64,000 nt of DNA from Planctomycetota bacterium (GTDB lineage: Bacteria; Planctomycetota; Brocadiia; SM23-32; JAKLEA01). The notes beneath the pieces were generated by a model, which searched no databases, was not told where the DNA came from, and saw nothing but the letters and a program-made list of their open reading frames with translations. Within the stretch, counting starts at the first letter, position 1. Every line of letters begins with the position of its first letter. Positions 26,335 through 34,950 of the stretch are shown piece after piece. Location of the stretch: positions 1-64,000 of the forward strand of contig JAKLEA010000006.1 in NCBI GenBank assembly GCA_022711755.1, given 5' to 3'. The translations under genes and the position numbers were made by a program.

Positions 26335-27144
26335 TCAGTGCCCGTGAGGCTGGTCCACGTGAAGCTCCGGGGCGCCGCGGATGCTCAGGCGCTTTTCCAG
26401 CAGCCTGCCCAGCGCGTAACCTCCGAGCGACAAGGTCAGGTAGAGCGCGGCGGCCACGGTCAGCATCTGCGCCACTGTTGCGCGCGCCTTGCCGATCCCG
26501 TTGGCCTTGAACAACAGCTCCGGCACGCCGATGACGCTGACAAGGCAGGAATCCTTCAGCATCGCTATCAGATCGTTGATGATGGGCGGGACGACGACGC
26601 GGAAGGCCTGCGGCAGGACGATGATGAAGAACGCCTGGCGCTCGCTCATGCCGAGGGAGAGCGCGGCCTCGCGCTGGCCGGGGTCAATCGCCTGAAGCCC
26701 GGCGCGCAGTATTTCAGCCTCATAGGCCGCGTAATTGGCGCTCAGGCAGAAAATCCCGACCGCCCAGTTGTTCCAGGTCAGCGGGTTGGTTTCGAGGCAG
26801 ACGCCTATTCGCGGGAGCAGGTCCGTCTGGAGATAATTGCCCAGTTGCGGCAGGGTGTAATAGACGACGAAAAGCTGCACCAGCAGAGGCGTCCCGCGAA
26901 TCACCTCGATGTATGTTGCGGCCGGCCAGGACAGCATCCTTCTGTGCGATATTCGCATGGCCGCCAGCGCCAGGCCGAAAACGACGGCCAGCGGCATGCT
27001 TGCGGCGGTCAGCAGCAGGGTTGCCCCCGCCGCCCGCAGCATGTCGAGTATGAATATTTCTCTGAGTAGAAAGTCTGCGATTCCCGTTCCCTCCGCTTTG
27101 CGTTCCGTCGGTCTACTTCGCCGGCGGCTTCCTCGCCGTGCCAA
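26335..27144 (-). CDS. Polar amino acid ABC transporter, permease
   Basis: Up to 269 residues. Five hydrophobic segments of the HisM/GlnP family, with the EAA loop: [30 protein letters not shown], then [39 protein letters not shown] is the other family hallmark. The first ATG (27144) overlaps the end of the binding-protein gene by 32 bp and adds about 33 basic residues not usual in the family. The ATG at 27045 ([10 protein letters not shown]) gives a more typical start, so the true start is uncertain. A single permease gene suggests a homodimer. Confidence 0.9.
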   Translation of the reverse strand: MARRGSRRRSRPTERKAEGTGIADFLLREIFILDMLRAAGATLLLTAASMPLAVVFGLALAAMRISHRRMLSWPAATYIEVIRGTPLLVQLFVVYYTLPQLGNYLQTDLLPRIGVCLETNPLTWNNWAVGIFCLSANYAAYEAEILRAGLQAIDPGQREAALSLGMSERQAFFIIVLPQAFRVVVPPIINDLIAMLKDSCLVSVIGVPELLFKANGIGKARATVAQMLTVAAALYLTLSLGGYALGRLLEKRLSIRGAPELHVDQPHGH

Positions 27145-27982
27145 GTTCCGTCTGTTTTTCCGTTAAGATGCCCCAATTCTTGTAGATTTCCGCCAGTTCG
27201 CCGTTGGCCTTCATCTCCGCCAGCGCGCGGTTGACCTCGTCCTTCAGATCGGCGTCCTCCTTGCGGAATGCGATGCCGTAGACGCCGGAACTGAACGTCT
27301 GCGGGACGACGTAGAGCTTTGGGTTTCTCCCGGCGTAGAAGGCGGCGATGATGGATTCCTGCAGGCACGCCTCGACGCGCTTCAGCTCAACCTCGTTGTA
27401 GGGCGTGAGCGAGTCGTCGTAGGGATGTATCAGGTCGTCCGTGAAGCCGGCGCTCTTGAGCACGTTGTTGGCTTCCGCGGCGTTGAGCGTTGAGATCGGC
27501 TTGCCCTTAAGATCGTCAAGCGACTTGTACTTATCCTTGTCCTCGACGCGGACGGTCAACTGCTGTTCGTATATGTAATATGGCTCGGAGAAGAGGAGCC
27601 TTTTCTTGCGCTCCTCGTTGATCTCGATGCCGTTGACGACCAAGTCGGTGCGGCGGGCCAGCATATTGTCCAGCAGCCCGGCCCAGTCCCCGCGCACGAT
27701 CTCGTGTTTGACCCCCATGTGAGCGGCGAGTTTGTCCATCATATCAACCTCGAAGCCGATGATCTTGTTCGGGTCGTTCGGGTCGAAGTAGACGAAAGGC
27801 GCGCCGCCGGAGGGGTCCGCGCCCCAGCGCAGGACGCCCTGCTGCCTGATCCGCGCAAGGGACGATTGCTGCGCGGCCGCGGCTGGAGCGTTGCCGTCCG
27901 TCTTGCGGCAGCCGGCAAGCGATGGAATCGCCAAAGCCAGCGCGGCGATCAGACAAAGAGACCGGCAATATGACATGATCAT
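27113..27982 (-). CDS. Polar amino acid ABC transporter, substrate-binding lipoprotein
   Basis: 289 residues from the ATG at 27982 (GGAGG 10 nt upstream; ATG at 28006 has none). The signal peptide ends in the lipobox SLAGC. The mature part is an SBP_bac_3 protein: LRWGADPSGGAPFVYFDP, IIGFEVDMMDKLAAHMGVKHEIVRGDWAGLLDNMLARRTDLVVNGI (read in pieces), RKKRLLFSEPYYIYEQQLTV, and GVYGIAFRKEDADLKDEVNRAL near the end. This order is that of glutamine/arginine/histidine-type binding proteins. The ligand is not clear. First gene of the operon, divergent from the GH99-like gene. Confidence 0.9.
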   Translation of the reverse strand: MIMSYCRSLCLIAALALAIPSLAGCRKTDGNAPAAAAQQSSLARIRQQGVLRWGADPSGGAPFVYFDPNDPNKIIGFEVDMMDKLAAHMGVKHEIVRGDWAGLLDNMLARRTDLVVNGIEINEERKKRLLFSEPYYIYEQQLTVRVEDKDKYKSLDDLKGKPISTLNAAEANNVLKSAGFTDDLIHPYDDSLTPYNEVELKRVEACLQESIIAAFYAGRNPKLYVVPQTFSSGVYGIAFRKEDADLKDEVNRALAEMKANGELAEIYKNWGILTEKQTELGTARKPPAK

Positions 27983-28177
27983 CACAGTCTTCCCTCCATC
28001 GAACACTGAAAAGCCCCGCCATCCTCTGACGCGGGATTCTACAAAGCGCGTCCTGTCATCTCAAGCGTCATGCCGATACATCTGTAATGTTTCCCAGACC
28101 AGGAAGGATGCGTTACAATGAAAGCCCGCGAATCGGGCGACATAATGAAGCGATCCATACGAGAGGAATGAGAATCC

Positions 28178-30406
28178 ATGAAACTGAATACGGCGTGCGC
28201 CATAGCGCTTCTTTTCGCAGGATGCGCGTGGGAGGCGACCTGCGACGGAGAAAGGAAAGACATGAAATCCGCCGCGAATCCGAACGCTCAAACACATGAC
28301 ATCCGTGTCACCAGCTTCCTACCCTCTCAGCCCGTCTGTCGCGCAAAACGCCCTGCTCGCATTACCGCCATCCTTCAGAACAGGGGGGAAAACGATTTCA
28401 ATGTTGCCGCCCGCATCGCGCTCCCCGAAAGCGTCCGCCTCATCGGCCCGGGCGCTGAAATCTCCGTTTCGATAAAGAGCGCCTCCGAATCAGAGATCGC
28501 GTGGGAGGTCGAGGCCCTGGAGCCGGGCGAGTGCGAACTCTCTCTCAGTATCCTCCCGGCATCCGGCGCGAAGGCGGTAGCTGAAACCTCCTTGAAAATT
28601 CTCTTTCTCTCAGAAGTCACGCAGAAAAAGCTCGAATACATCCCCGAACCGCAGCCAGTAAAGACTCGCCTGCTCATCGGCGCGCATCACTGCCCACTCT
28701 GGGAGGCGGACAAGCCCCAGATGTGGAACAACATCATCAAACACCCGGAGCGCACCCCGGCCCTCGGCTTCTATTCCCAGGAAAACCCCGAGGTTTCCGA
28801 CTGGGAGACCAAGTGGGCGACCGAGCACGGCGTCTCCTTCTTCATCTACTGCTGGTACCGCTCCTCCCAGGGCGGCCCCGTCACGATGAACTTCGGCAGC
28901 GCCATCCATGACGCGCTGTTCAAGTCCCGCTTCAAGGACAAGATGAAGTTCACAATCATGTGGGAAAACCAGTCAAAGGGCACGTCCGGCGTGAGCGGCG
29001 AGAAGGACCTCAAGGAAAACCTTTTCCCCTTCTGGATGGAGAACTACTTCAAATTCCCCGGCTACCTGAAGGTTGACAACCGCCCCGTCCTGTTCATCTA
29101 TCGCCCGGAATTCCTCATTCAGGACCTGGGGAGCGTCGAGAATGTCGTAAAAGCATTCGACTGGATGCGGGAGGAATCGAAAAGACACGGATTTGACGGG
29201 CTTTACATCCTCGGCGAGTATCGCGGGCTTGATGCCAAACACCTGCGCCTGATGAAGTCGCTGGGGCTTGACTACTCCTTCGCCTACTGCTGGCATGTTC
29301 CGAACAGCCCGACGCCGGAAGTGGCCATTAACACGCAACTGGACTACATCCGCAAGACCCAGGAACTTGGCATCCTGCCGCAGGTCGTGACCGTCTCCCA
29401 GGCGTGGAGCGGATGGAACGACGAGGGCAGCATATGGAAAATCCCGCCGACGGATTTCGAACGACTCCTGAAGGAAGCCGGAGATTTCGTCGCGACGCTG
29501 CCGAAGGAGCAGCTTGGGAGCCGGATGCTGCTGCTTGACAACTGGAATGAATGGGGCGAGGGGCACTACATTGCGCCATATCGCGAATACGGATTCGGCT
29601 ACCTGGACGCCGTCCGCAAGGTCTTCTCCGACGCGCCGGAAGCGCACGAAGACCTGATCCCGGAGGACATCGGCATGGGGCCTTACGACAAGGCCTACCG
29701 GGAAACCATGCGGCGGGAGAAAGAACTGCGAGAACTGGGATCAAAACAGGTTTTCAAGACCGGCGCGCCGGAGAAGGGGCTTGTCGCCTGGTGGGCGTTT
29801 GATGAAAAGGATGACTCACCCGTCGCCCTGGACTATTCCGGGCATCGAATGGGCGGGCAACTCATCAAGGCCAAACGCAACAAAGGTGTTGAAGGCTCCG
29901 CACTGGTCTGCGACGGTGGTTGTGTGGTCGTCGCGAACAACCCGCTCCTGACCATCGAGAAGGAAATCACCATCTCCTGCTGGGTGAAGACTGACGTGGC
30001 CGGCCAGGGCAACACATGGTTCGTCAATCGCATATTCTCAGGCGGGACGGCGACCGGATACCGCATGGGCGTGTTAGACGGCAAGGCGTGTTTCGAGATT
30101 CCCGTGAGCGACTGGAGCCATCACCTGAGCGCGAGCGACCCGCTTCCGACCGGGCGATGGGTCCACCTTGCAGGAACCTTCGACGGGAAGATCATGCGCA
30201 TCTACGTTGACGGCGTCGAACGCGGGACGATGGAACGCCCCGGCCCGATCAACCCCAACCCCTTCAAGCTCTGCCTGGGCAGCTTCGAGGTCGGCCACGC
30301 CGCTCATTTCATCGGATTGCTTGACGAGGTGAAGTTGTATGATCGGGCGTTGTCCGCGGAAGAGGTGAAACAACGCGCGAAAAAACCGGCTGGGGCGGGT
30401 GGATAA
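28178..30406 (+). CDS. GH99-like (WbsX-type) lipoprotein with C-terminal LamG domain
   Basis: 742 residues; signal peptide with lipobox LFAGC (Cys15). Residues about 35-150 form a beta-sandwich. Residues about 165-480 match the WbsX/GH99-like catalytic domain: IGAHHCPLWEA, PALGFYSQENPEVSDWETKW, FFIYCWYRSSQ, KFTIMWENQS, VDNRPVLFIYRPEF, and LLLDNWNEWGEGHYIAP, the family's conserved 'WNEWgEG..i.P' end. Residues about 530-735 are a LamG/concanavalin-like domain (WWAFDEK, ITISCWVKTD, WVHLAGTFDGKIMRIYVDG). WbsX proteins were named in O-antigen clusters, while GH99 enzymes cleave alpha-mannosides. With a lipobox and LamG this is more likely a surface glycosidase. Substrate unknown. Confidence 0.82.
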   Translation: MKLNTACAIALLFAGCAWEATCDGERKDMKSAANPNAQTHDIRVTSFLPSQPVCRAKRPARITAILQNRGENDFNVAARIALPESVRLIGPGAEISVSIKSASESEIAWEVEALEPGECELSLSILPASGAKAVAETSLKILFLSEVTQKKLEYIPEPQPVKTRLLIGAHHCPLWEADKPQMWNNIIKHPERTPALGFYSQENPEVSDWETKWATEHGVSFFIYCWYRSSQGGPVTMNFGSAIHDALFKSRFKDKMKFTIMWENQSKGTSGVSGEKDLKENLFPFWMENYFKFPGYLKVDNRPVLFIYRPEFLIQDLGSVENVVKAFDWMREESKRHGFDGLYILGEYRGLDAKHLRLMKSLGLDYSFAYCWHVPNSPTPEVAINTQLDYIRKTQELGILPQVVTVSQAWSGWNDEGSIWKIPPTDFERLLKEAGDFVATLPKEQLGSRMLLLDNWNEWGEGHYIAPYREYGFGYLDAVRKVFSDAPEAHEDLIPEDIGMGPYDKAYRETMRREKELRELGSKQVFKTGAPEKGLVAWWAFDEKDDSPVALDYSGHRMGGQLIKAKRNKGVEGSALVCDGGCVVVANNPLLTIEKEITISCWVKTDVAGQGNTWFVNRIFSGGTATGYRMGVLDGKACFEIPVSDWSHHLSASDPLPTGRWVHLAGTFDGKIMRIYVDGVERGTMERPGPINPNPFKLCLGSFEVGHAAHFIGLLDEVKLYDRALSAEEVKQRAKKPAGAGG

Positions 30407-30540
30407 TCTGAAACAAATGGCTATACTCATTGTTAACAAGTATGGGGCGTGTGCGGAGTGATTACCCCCCGCGCGCGCTCAGACGGGCGGCGGACGCGCG
30501 AAGTTGACATCAGGGATGAGAGCTTTGAGGAGATGACGCG

Positions 30541-31626
30541 ATGTATTCGCGGTTCGGGCTGGTATTGATGCTAAACCATTCCTGCAACATGCGTTGCGAC
30601 TATTGCTACGTCGGCAGGAAATTCAACCGGACGATGACGCCCGAGATCGGAATGAAGGCCATTGACCGCGCAATCGCCTCCCTCGAACCGGGCGGGAAGC
30701 TCGAACTCGGCTTCTTCGGCGGGGAACCGCTGCTGGAGGCCGGTCTGATCCTGGATTTCATCGCCCATGCCGAATCCCGCGCGCGGGCGGAGGGATATGA
30801 ACTGGCCCTCAGCATGACGACCAATGGAACGATCTCCGATGGCCTGGCGTGGGACGTTCTGAAGCACCCGAAACTGATGCCGGCCATCAGCCACGACGGC
30901 CTGCCGGAGGTCCACAATCGCCATCGCCGCTTTGCGAACGGGCGGGACAGCTCCGACAAGGTTCTGGCGACAATCTCCAAGCTGCTCGCCTCCGGAAAAC
31001 GGTTCAGTGTGATTATGACCGTCCGTCCGGAGAATGTTCTTCAGGTTCCTGAGGGAGTGGTCTTTCTGAGGGATTTCGGCGTTGCCCGGGTTCACCTCAC
31101 GCTGGACATCTGGGCGCGATGGGACGCCGAAGACGCGCGAAACCTTGAAGAAACGATAACTCGGTGTGGACCGATCTGGCGCGACGGATTGCCCAAGAAA
31201 AGCCTTAACTGGTTCGGGGAAAAGGCGATACGGATAGCCGGCATACCGGTGGACAAATGCGCGCGCTGCCTTTTCGGGGCGGGGGAAATCGCCGTAGCCC
31301 CGTCGGGAACACTTTACCCGTGCGAGCGTCTAATCGGAGAGGACACGGACGACAACCCGTCGCGGATGGAAGGTCATGCGCTGGATGGCGGCGACTTTCT
31401 CGGTTATGAGCCGGTTCCGGAGCGGTCGTCCGAGGCTTGCGACAAGTGCGCGATCCGCTCCGCCTGCCTTACGACGTGCCGCTGCTCGAACTTCGTGCGC
31501 ACAGGCAACCCGGCCAGGCCCGACCGGTTGCTCTGCATGTTCGAGCAGGCGTGTTTCCGCGAGACTGTGAAAATGCTGGAGTCAATGGGGGCCGAGTTCA
31601 AGGTCCCCGAAACGTGCGAGGTCTGA
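30541..31626 (+). CDS. Radical SAM/SPASM enzyme, candidate peptide maturase
   Basis: 361 residues, GAGGAG about 9 nt before the ATG. The [4Fe-4S]-SAM motif C-x3-C-x2-C is at Cys15, Cys19 and Cys22 (NHSCNMRCDYCYVG). GFFGGEP at 57-63 is the SAM-contacting GGE. The C-terminal half is a SPASM-type region with Cys240, 243, 261, 300, 303, 309, 313, 315, 332 and 338 (CARCLFGAG, GTLYPCERL, CDKCAIRSACLTTC), enough for two auxiliary clusters. It has no N-terminal RRE-like domain. SPASM enzymes modify peptides (RiPPs) or protein side chains such as sulfatases; sulfatase maturases are larger and no sulfatase gene is near. It is followed after 23 bp by six small peptide genes, which are the obvious candidate substrates. 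Confidence 0.88.
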   Translation: MYSRFGLVLMLNHSCNMRCDYCYVGRKFNRTMTPEIGMKAIDRAIASLEPGGKLELGFFGGEPLLEAGLILDFIAHAESRARAEGYELALSMTTNGTISDGLAWDVLKHPKLMPAISHDGLPEVHNRHRRFANGRDSSDKVLATISKLLASGKRFSVIMTVRPENVLQVPEGVVFLRDFGVARVHLTLDIWARWDAEDARNLEETITRCGPIWRDGLPKKSLNWFGEKAIRIAGIPVDKCARCLFGAGEIAVAPSGTLYPCERLIGEDTDDNPSRMEGHALDGGDFLGYEPVPERSSEACDKCAIRSACLTTCRCSNFVRTGNPARPDRLLCMFEQACFRETVKMLESMGAEFKVPETCEV

Positions 31627-31649
31627 ACCTGAAACAGGAGGCAAAGAAA

Positions 31650-31901
31650 ATGGAAGACATCAGAAGACAGGCCGATCCGAACGGTCAGCCGGAGCCGATT
31701 CAGGAGACCCGTGAGTGGAAGGGCGCGATTGCCGCGGCGGCGGTCATGGTTCTGGCCGGCGCGAGCATGGTCACGCTGCTGAGTTCATGCGTCAAGAAGG
31801 AGCAGCCGAACCCGAAACCGGAAGAGCCTCAGGCGATATGTCCTGAGCAACCCAGAACAATGGGAATGCCCCCGTACCAGCCGCTTCCCGGAGAAGAATA
31901 A
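31650..31901 (+). CDS. PIQET-family membrane peptide 1
   Basis: 83 residues; AGGAGG (31636-31641) 8 nt before the ATG. The N-terminal part ends in DPNGQPEPIQET (residues 9-20), then EWKG and one hydrophobic helix (residues 26-46, Ala-rich). A Cys at 47 follows the sequence LLSSC, which looks like a lipobox but lies unusually far from the N-terminus. The tail is Pro/Glu-rich with a second Cys (64) and PRTMGM near the end. It is 23 bp behind the radical SAM gene. The stop TAA overlaps the next ATG by one base (TAATG). Confidence 0.75.
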   Translation: MEDIRRQADPNGQPEPIQETREWKGAIAAAAVMVLAGASMVTLLSSCVKKEQPNPKPEEPQAICPEQPRTMGMPPYQPLPGEE

Positions 31902-32128
31902 TGAGCGGGATTGATAAACCGGACGATCCGAACGGCTCGCCGATACCGATTCAGGAAACAGGCGATAGCGCGGACGCACTGAGGGTGAAAATCGGTTATA
32001 TCCTGATCGCCGGGGGGCTGATGCTGGCGACAGCAGGAGCATACTATTTGTATGCGTCGAAAGCGACCTCTGAGCAAATGTTAGGGGTTAGCGAAAACCT
32101 GTCTGTGGACATGGAAACCGGCAGGTAA
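31901..32128 (+). CDS. PIQET-family membrane peptide 2
   Basis: 75 residues, translationally coupled to peptide 1 (TAATG). DPNGSPIPIQET occupies residues 9-20. One helix follows (residues 31-51, IGYILIAGGLMLATAGAYYL). The tail ends GVSENLSVDMETGR. The motif block is identical over 35 nt to that of peptide 3 (31926-31960 versus 32184-32218). No Cys. Confidence 0.75.
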   Translation: MSGIDKPDDPNGSPIPIQETGDSADALRVKIGYILIAGGLMLATAGAYYLYASKATSEQMLGVSENLSVDMETGR

Positions 32129-32143
32129 AGGGAGGAATGTAAG

Positions 32144-32389
32144 ATGGAAGCCCCGAGGACAAACGGACCTGCTCCCGCCGACAATCCGAACGGCTCGCCG
32201 ATACCGATTCAGGAAACACCCACGGATGGCGACTCGTCGGTTCAAATGGTCGCCTTGGCTCTTGCGGCAGGGGTTCTGGTTCTCGCCTCGACCGCGGCCT
32301 ACCTGGGTTGGATTGCGAAAGCGGAGCAACATCCGTTTACAGGCTCCGTCGCCGAGAACCTGTCCATTGAAGAAGAGACAAGCAGGTAG
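32144..32389 (+). CDS. PIQET-family membrane peptide 3
   Basis: 81 residues. The motif NPNGSPIPIQET sits at residues 14-25, five residues later than in the other copies. One helix follows (residues 35-57, MVALALAAGVLVLASTAAYL). The tail ends VAENLSIEEETSR, close to that of peptide 2, so peptides 2 and 3 form a sub-pair. GGGAGGAA upstream. A 121-bp gap (32390-32510) follows, in which I see no gene. Confidence 0.75.
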   Translation: MEAPRTNGPAPADNPNGSPIPIQETPTDGDSSVQMVALALAAGVLVLASTAAYLGWIAKAEQHPFTGSVAENLSIEEETSR

Positions 32390-32510
32390 TGGGTGTGAAA
32401 CCGAAAGACCAAAGGTCATAGGTCTTGCATACGTGGAAGAAGCATCAAGCATCTCCGCGCGCACAAGGTCTGCGAACTCGCGTACCCACAATTAACAGGA
32501 GCGCCGGAAG

Positions 32511-32723
32511 TTGAACGAACCTGAAAAAATTAGCGAACCGAACGGCCCACCGGAGCCGATTCAGGAAACGGGCGGGTGGAAGGGTGTGCTTGTCACCGCT
32601 GCGATGATGGCCCTGTTTGGCGCCGGCGCGATCGCCCTTATGGGCGCGGCAGTCAGGGATAATCTTCCCGGCAAGACGACAGAACGCCCGATGATGGGAA
32701 TTGTCATTGCTGAACCCGATTGA
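32511..32723 (+). CDS. PIQET-family membrane peptide 4
   Basis: 70 residues from a TTG start (AGGAG 10 nt upstream); the TTG puts the motif EPNGPPEPIQET at residues 9-20 as in the other copies, which supports it. GGWKG precedes an Ala/Gly-rich helix (residues 26-46). The tail contains RPMMGIVIAEPD. Groups with peptides 1 and 5 by the W-K after the motif and the (M/T)MG(I/M) near the end. No Cys. Confidence 0.72.
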   Translation: MNEPEKISEPNGPPEPIQETGGWKGVLVTAAMMALFGAGAIALMGAAVRDNLPGKTTERPMMGIVIAEPD

Positions 32724-32739
32724 CATCGGGGAACAACCA

Positions 32740-32952
32740 ATGGATGGCATGAAAGCGTCAAACGACCCGAATAGCCCGCCTGAGCCGATTCAGGAAACGC
32801 CGGGATGGAAAGAGGCGCTTGCCGTTGCGGCCGTCATGGCGCTGGCGGGCGCGGGAATGATCGCCCTGATGGGCGCCGGGGTTCAGGAAAAGCTCCCGCA
32901 CAAGGCGACTCAGCATCAGACGATGGGTATCTACGCGAGTGACGCGGAGTAA
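32740..32952 (+). CDS. PIQET-family membrane peptide 5
   Basis: 70 residues from the ATG at 32740. An earlier in-frame TTG (32701) would overlap peptide 4 and would shift the motif; from 32740, NDPNSPPEPIQET ends at residue 20 exactly as in peptides 1, 2 and 4. GWKE, then the helix (ALAVAAVMALAGAGMIALMG). The tail ends TMGIYASDAE. Nearest relative is peptide 4. Confidence 0.73.
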   Translation: MDGMKASNDPNSPPEPIQETPGWKEALAVAAVMALAGAGMIALMGAGVQEKLPHKATQHQTMGIYASDAE

Positions 32953-32958
32953 CCGGCC

Positions 32959-33168
32959 ATGAGCGAAATCGAAGCACCGGATGACCCAAACGGCCCGCCA
33001 AAGCCGATTCAGGGCAAGTGGAAGTTCGACATTCTGGATAAGACGCTGGCAGTCGGTCTGATCGCCTTCCTTGCGCTTATTATTACTGTCAGCCTTCGAA
33101 TGGTCGGCGCAAGAACGACAGGCGCGATAATGGAAACAATCCCTGAAACAGGCGAGCCGCAGGAATAA
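32959..33168 (+). CDS. PIQET-family membrane peptide 6 (variant motif)
   Basis: 69 residues, 6 bp after peptide 5. The motif is changed to DPNGPPKPIQGK (residues 9-20), so the Glu-Thr after Gln is lost, then WKFD and a helix (AVGLIAFLALIITVSL). The tail ends ETIPETGEPQE. The most divergent copy; it may be inactive or a precursor of another kind. A short gc-rich hairpin (cccgc/gcggg) follows at about 33171-33187 without a T-run. Confidence 0.7.
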   Translation: MSEIEAPDDPNGPPKPIQGKWKFDILDKTLAVGLIAFLALIITVSLRMVGARTTGAIMETIPETGEPQE

Positions 33169-33271
33169 AGCCCGCTGTAGCGCGGGGGTGTGCCAACGTA
33201 CACGGGTATGGTTCCAGTTTCCGATACGTTGTTCTTTGTTCTTTGCGGGGAGCCTGATCCGATTTTAGGTC

Positions 33272-33300
33272 TGGACTGTGGGGGGATAAGACTGTATAAT
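33272..33300 (+). promoter_or_regulatory. Candidate promoter for the polymerase gene
   Basis: TGGACT (33272-33277), a 17-bp spacer and a perfect TATAAT (33295-33300), 110 bp before the ATG at 33411. It separates the polymerase from the peptide genes. The rest of the 242-bp gap 33169-33410 shows no gene. Confidence 0.45.
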
Positions 33301-33410
33301 AAAGTGTCTGTTTGTAACATGCTGTACGGTTTTTCATCGGGGATTGTGCTGCGGCTCCGCTTGGGAGGAGTCGCATCCCCGAGCGATGTCGGCAAGAGGC
33401 GCGCTGAATC

Positions 33411-34880
33411 ATGATTGTTCTGGCGATATTTGCCTTGGCGGTGACAATCGGGTTGATAGCCCTTTTGCGCTTCCGGCAGACTAATTTCGAGATATTCGAT
33501 GCCCTGCTTTTATATTTGGTTGCATACTTCATGATCTATTGCGTCCAGATGTACAGCGTGCGCGACTTCGTGACCATGCGCTTCGGAGGTTCCGGGTTCG
33601 TGTTATTCGGAATTTTCATCGCGTGGGCCGCGTTGCTGATTTTCACAATGGGTTATTTCTCAAAGCTTTCCAGCAAACTGGCGTTGCGCGTGCCGCGTCC
33701 GCCGGCCAACTGGACTCCCGGCATGCTCTGCCCCGTCGGAGTTTTTCTGGCCTTGCTGGGTTTCGCCGGGATGGCCATTTTCATCAGGCAATCTGGCGGC
33801 ATGGAGGAATACTACAGCGAATCGCGCGGCAAGGGCGCATATGAGCAGAGCACGGCGTACATCTGGGGCGCAAAATACTATCTCATTCCAGCCATCGTCA
33901 TACTTCTGACCGAAACCGGTCGGATGCGCAGGATAGGTCCCTGGCATTTTATTGCATGGTTCGTATCCGGCTTCTATTTCCTGTATTCCGTCTGGATCGG
34001 GCAGCGTTCCGGCGTCGTCAGCGCCGGCATTATCATCGTAACCAGTTGGTACGTCCCCCGCCACAACCGCGTCCCCAGGAAAGTTGCGGTCGCTGGCGGA
34101 GTGGTCATGATGGTTCTATTCTCATTCCTTGCCATATTCCGTTCGGAGCTTTACTGGGGGTCCGACTTCGCGCGGATCAAACAACTGCGCCAGATGAACG
34201 CGGAGCAGATAGCCGAGTTGATGGTTACCGGCATCGTCGGCATACGCGAGCGAAATTTCTCCGACAGCCTTGAAGCGCCGATGTATCTGCACTACCTGAA
34301 TCTTTTCCCGGAACAGCTTCCGCCGGACCTTGGGCAGTATTATCTCCAGTATTTTGTGCAGTGGATCCCAAGAATTTTCTGGCCGGATCGTCCAGACTTC
34401 CGATTGAAATGGACGTACATGGTCTATTCGACTATAGGAGTCGCCCACGGGCAGGGGCCATGCCCGACGATTCTCGGTATGTACAACATGCACGGGGGGT
34501 TGATCGGGTTGCTCGGATTGTCATACCTGACGGGATTGATATTCGGATGGTACTATAAATGGCATCGGACGTGGCCGGGGAATGTAAGCGTGCAGATGTT
34601 GTATTCCATGTTCCTCTGGATGCCGCTCCAGGTTGTTCCCGGCGTCGGATTATTCGCCAACTGGGATACGCTCGGCTTCTTCGTGCTTGCGCCCATGCTG
34701 GCCACGTTCGCCTATCTCAGGTTCAGGCTTGGGCCGAAGGACCGGCGTCAGCCGGTGTGGGAAGGCCCCGTGGGCGGGCCAGGAACGGCCATTCCGTCCG
34801 CGCCTGTCGCGCCGCAACCGCTGATAACGCTGCAGCGGCAGCGCGGGGGCGGCGTTCCCTTCCGGCCGGTCATGCGCTAG
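33411..34880 (+). CDS. O-antigen/oligosaccharide repeat-unit polymerase-like membrane protein
   Basis: 489 residues with about eleven hydrophobic segments and a long periplasmic loop (residues about 245-360). The loop includes FSDSLEAPMYLHYLNLFPEQ, QWIPRIFWPDRPDFRLKWTY and GPCPTILGMYNMHGGLIGLL. The pattern P-R-x-(I/F)-W-P-x-(R/K)-P followed by a small-residue stretch (S-x-x-G-E/G) before the next helix is that of Wzy-type/oligosaccharide repeat polymerases. The C-terminus is a short Pro-rich cytoplasmic tail. Likely role: polymerising a surface polysaccharide in the periplasm. The O-antigen ligase-like gene lies next, tail to tail (70 bp apart). No glycosyltransferase cluster is seen. Confidence 0.7.
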   Translation: MIVLAIFALAVTIGLIALLRFRQTNFEIFDALLLYLVAYFMIYCVQMYSVRDFVTMRFGGSGFVLFGIFIAWAALLIFTMGYFSKLSSKLALRVPRPPANWTPGMLCPVGVFLALLGFAGMAIFIRQSGGMEEYYSESRGKGAYEQSTAYIWGAKYYLIPAIVILLTETGRMRRIGPWHFIAWFVSGFYFLYSVWIGQRSGVVSAGIIIVTSWYVPRHNRVPRKVAVAGGVVMMVLFSFLAIFRSELYWGSDFARIKQLRQMNAEQIAELMVTGIVGIRERNFSDSLEAPMYLHYLNLFPEQLPPDLGQYYLQYFVQWIPRIFWPDRPDFRLKWTYMVYSTIGVAHGQGPCPTILGMYNMHGGLIGLLGLSYLTGLIFGWYYKWHRTWPGNVSVQMLYSMFLWMPLQVVPGVGLFANWDTLGFFVLAPMLATFAYLRFRLGPKDRRQPVWEGPVGGPGTAIPSAPVAPQPLITLQRQRGGGVPFRPVMR

Positions 34881-34950
34881 ACGCGCCTCGCAATCCCGGA
34901 TTTATTCCGAGTCAATTGCTCGAATAATGGCCATATGGCGCGGATGAAGC

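Noticed and set aside
31926..33030. Regularly spaced near-identical DNA blocks that look like a repeat array
   Set aside because: Not a CRISPR: the blocks are spaced unequally by 200-330 bp, all lie in frame at the same place of small genes, and code for the PIQET motif.
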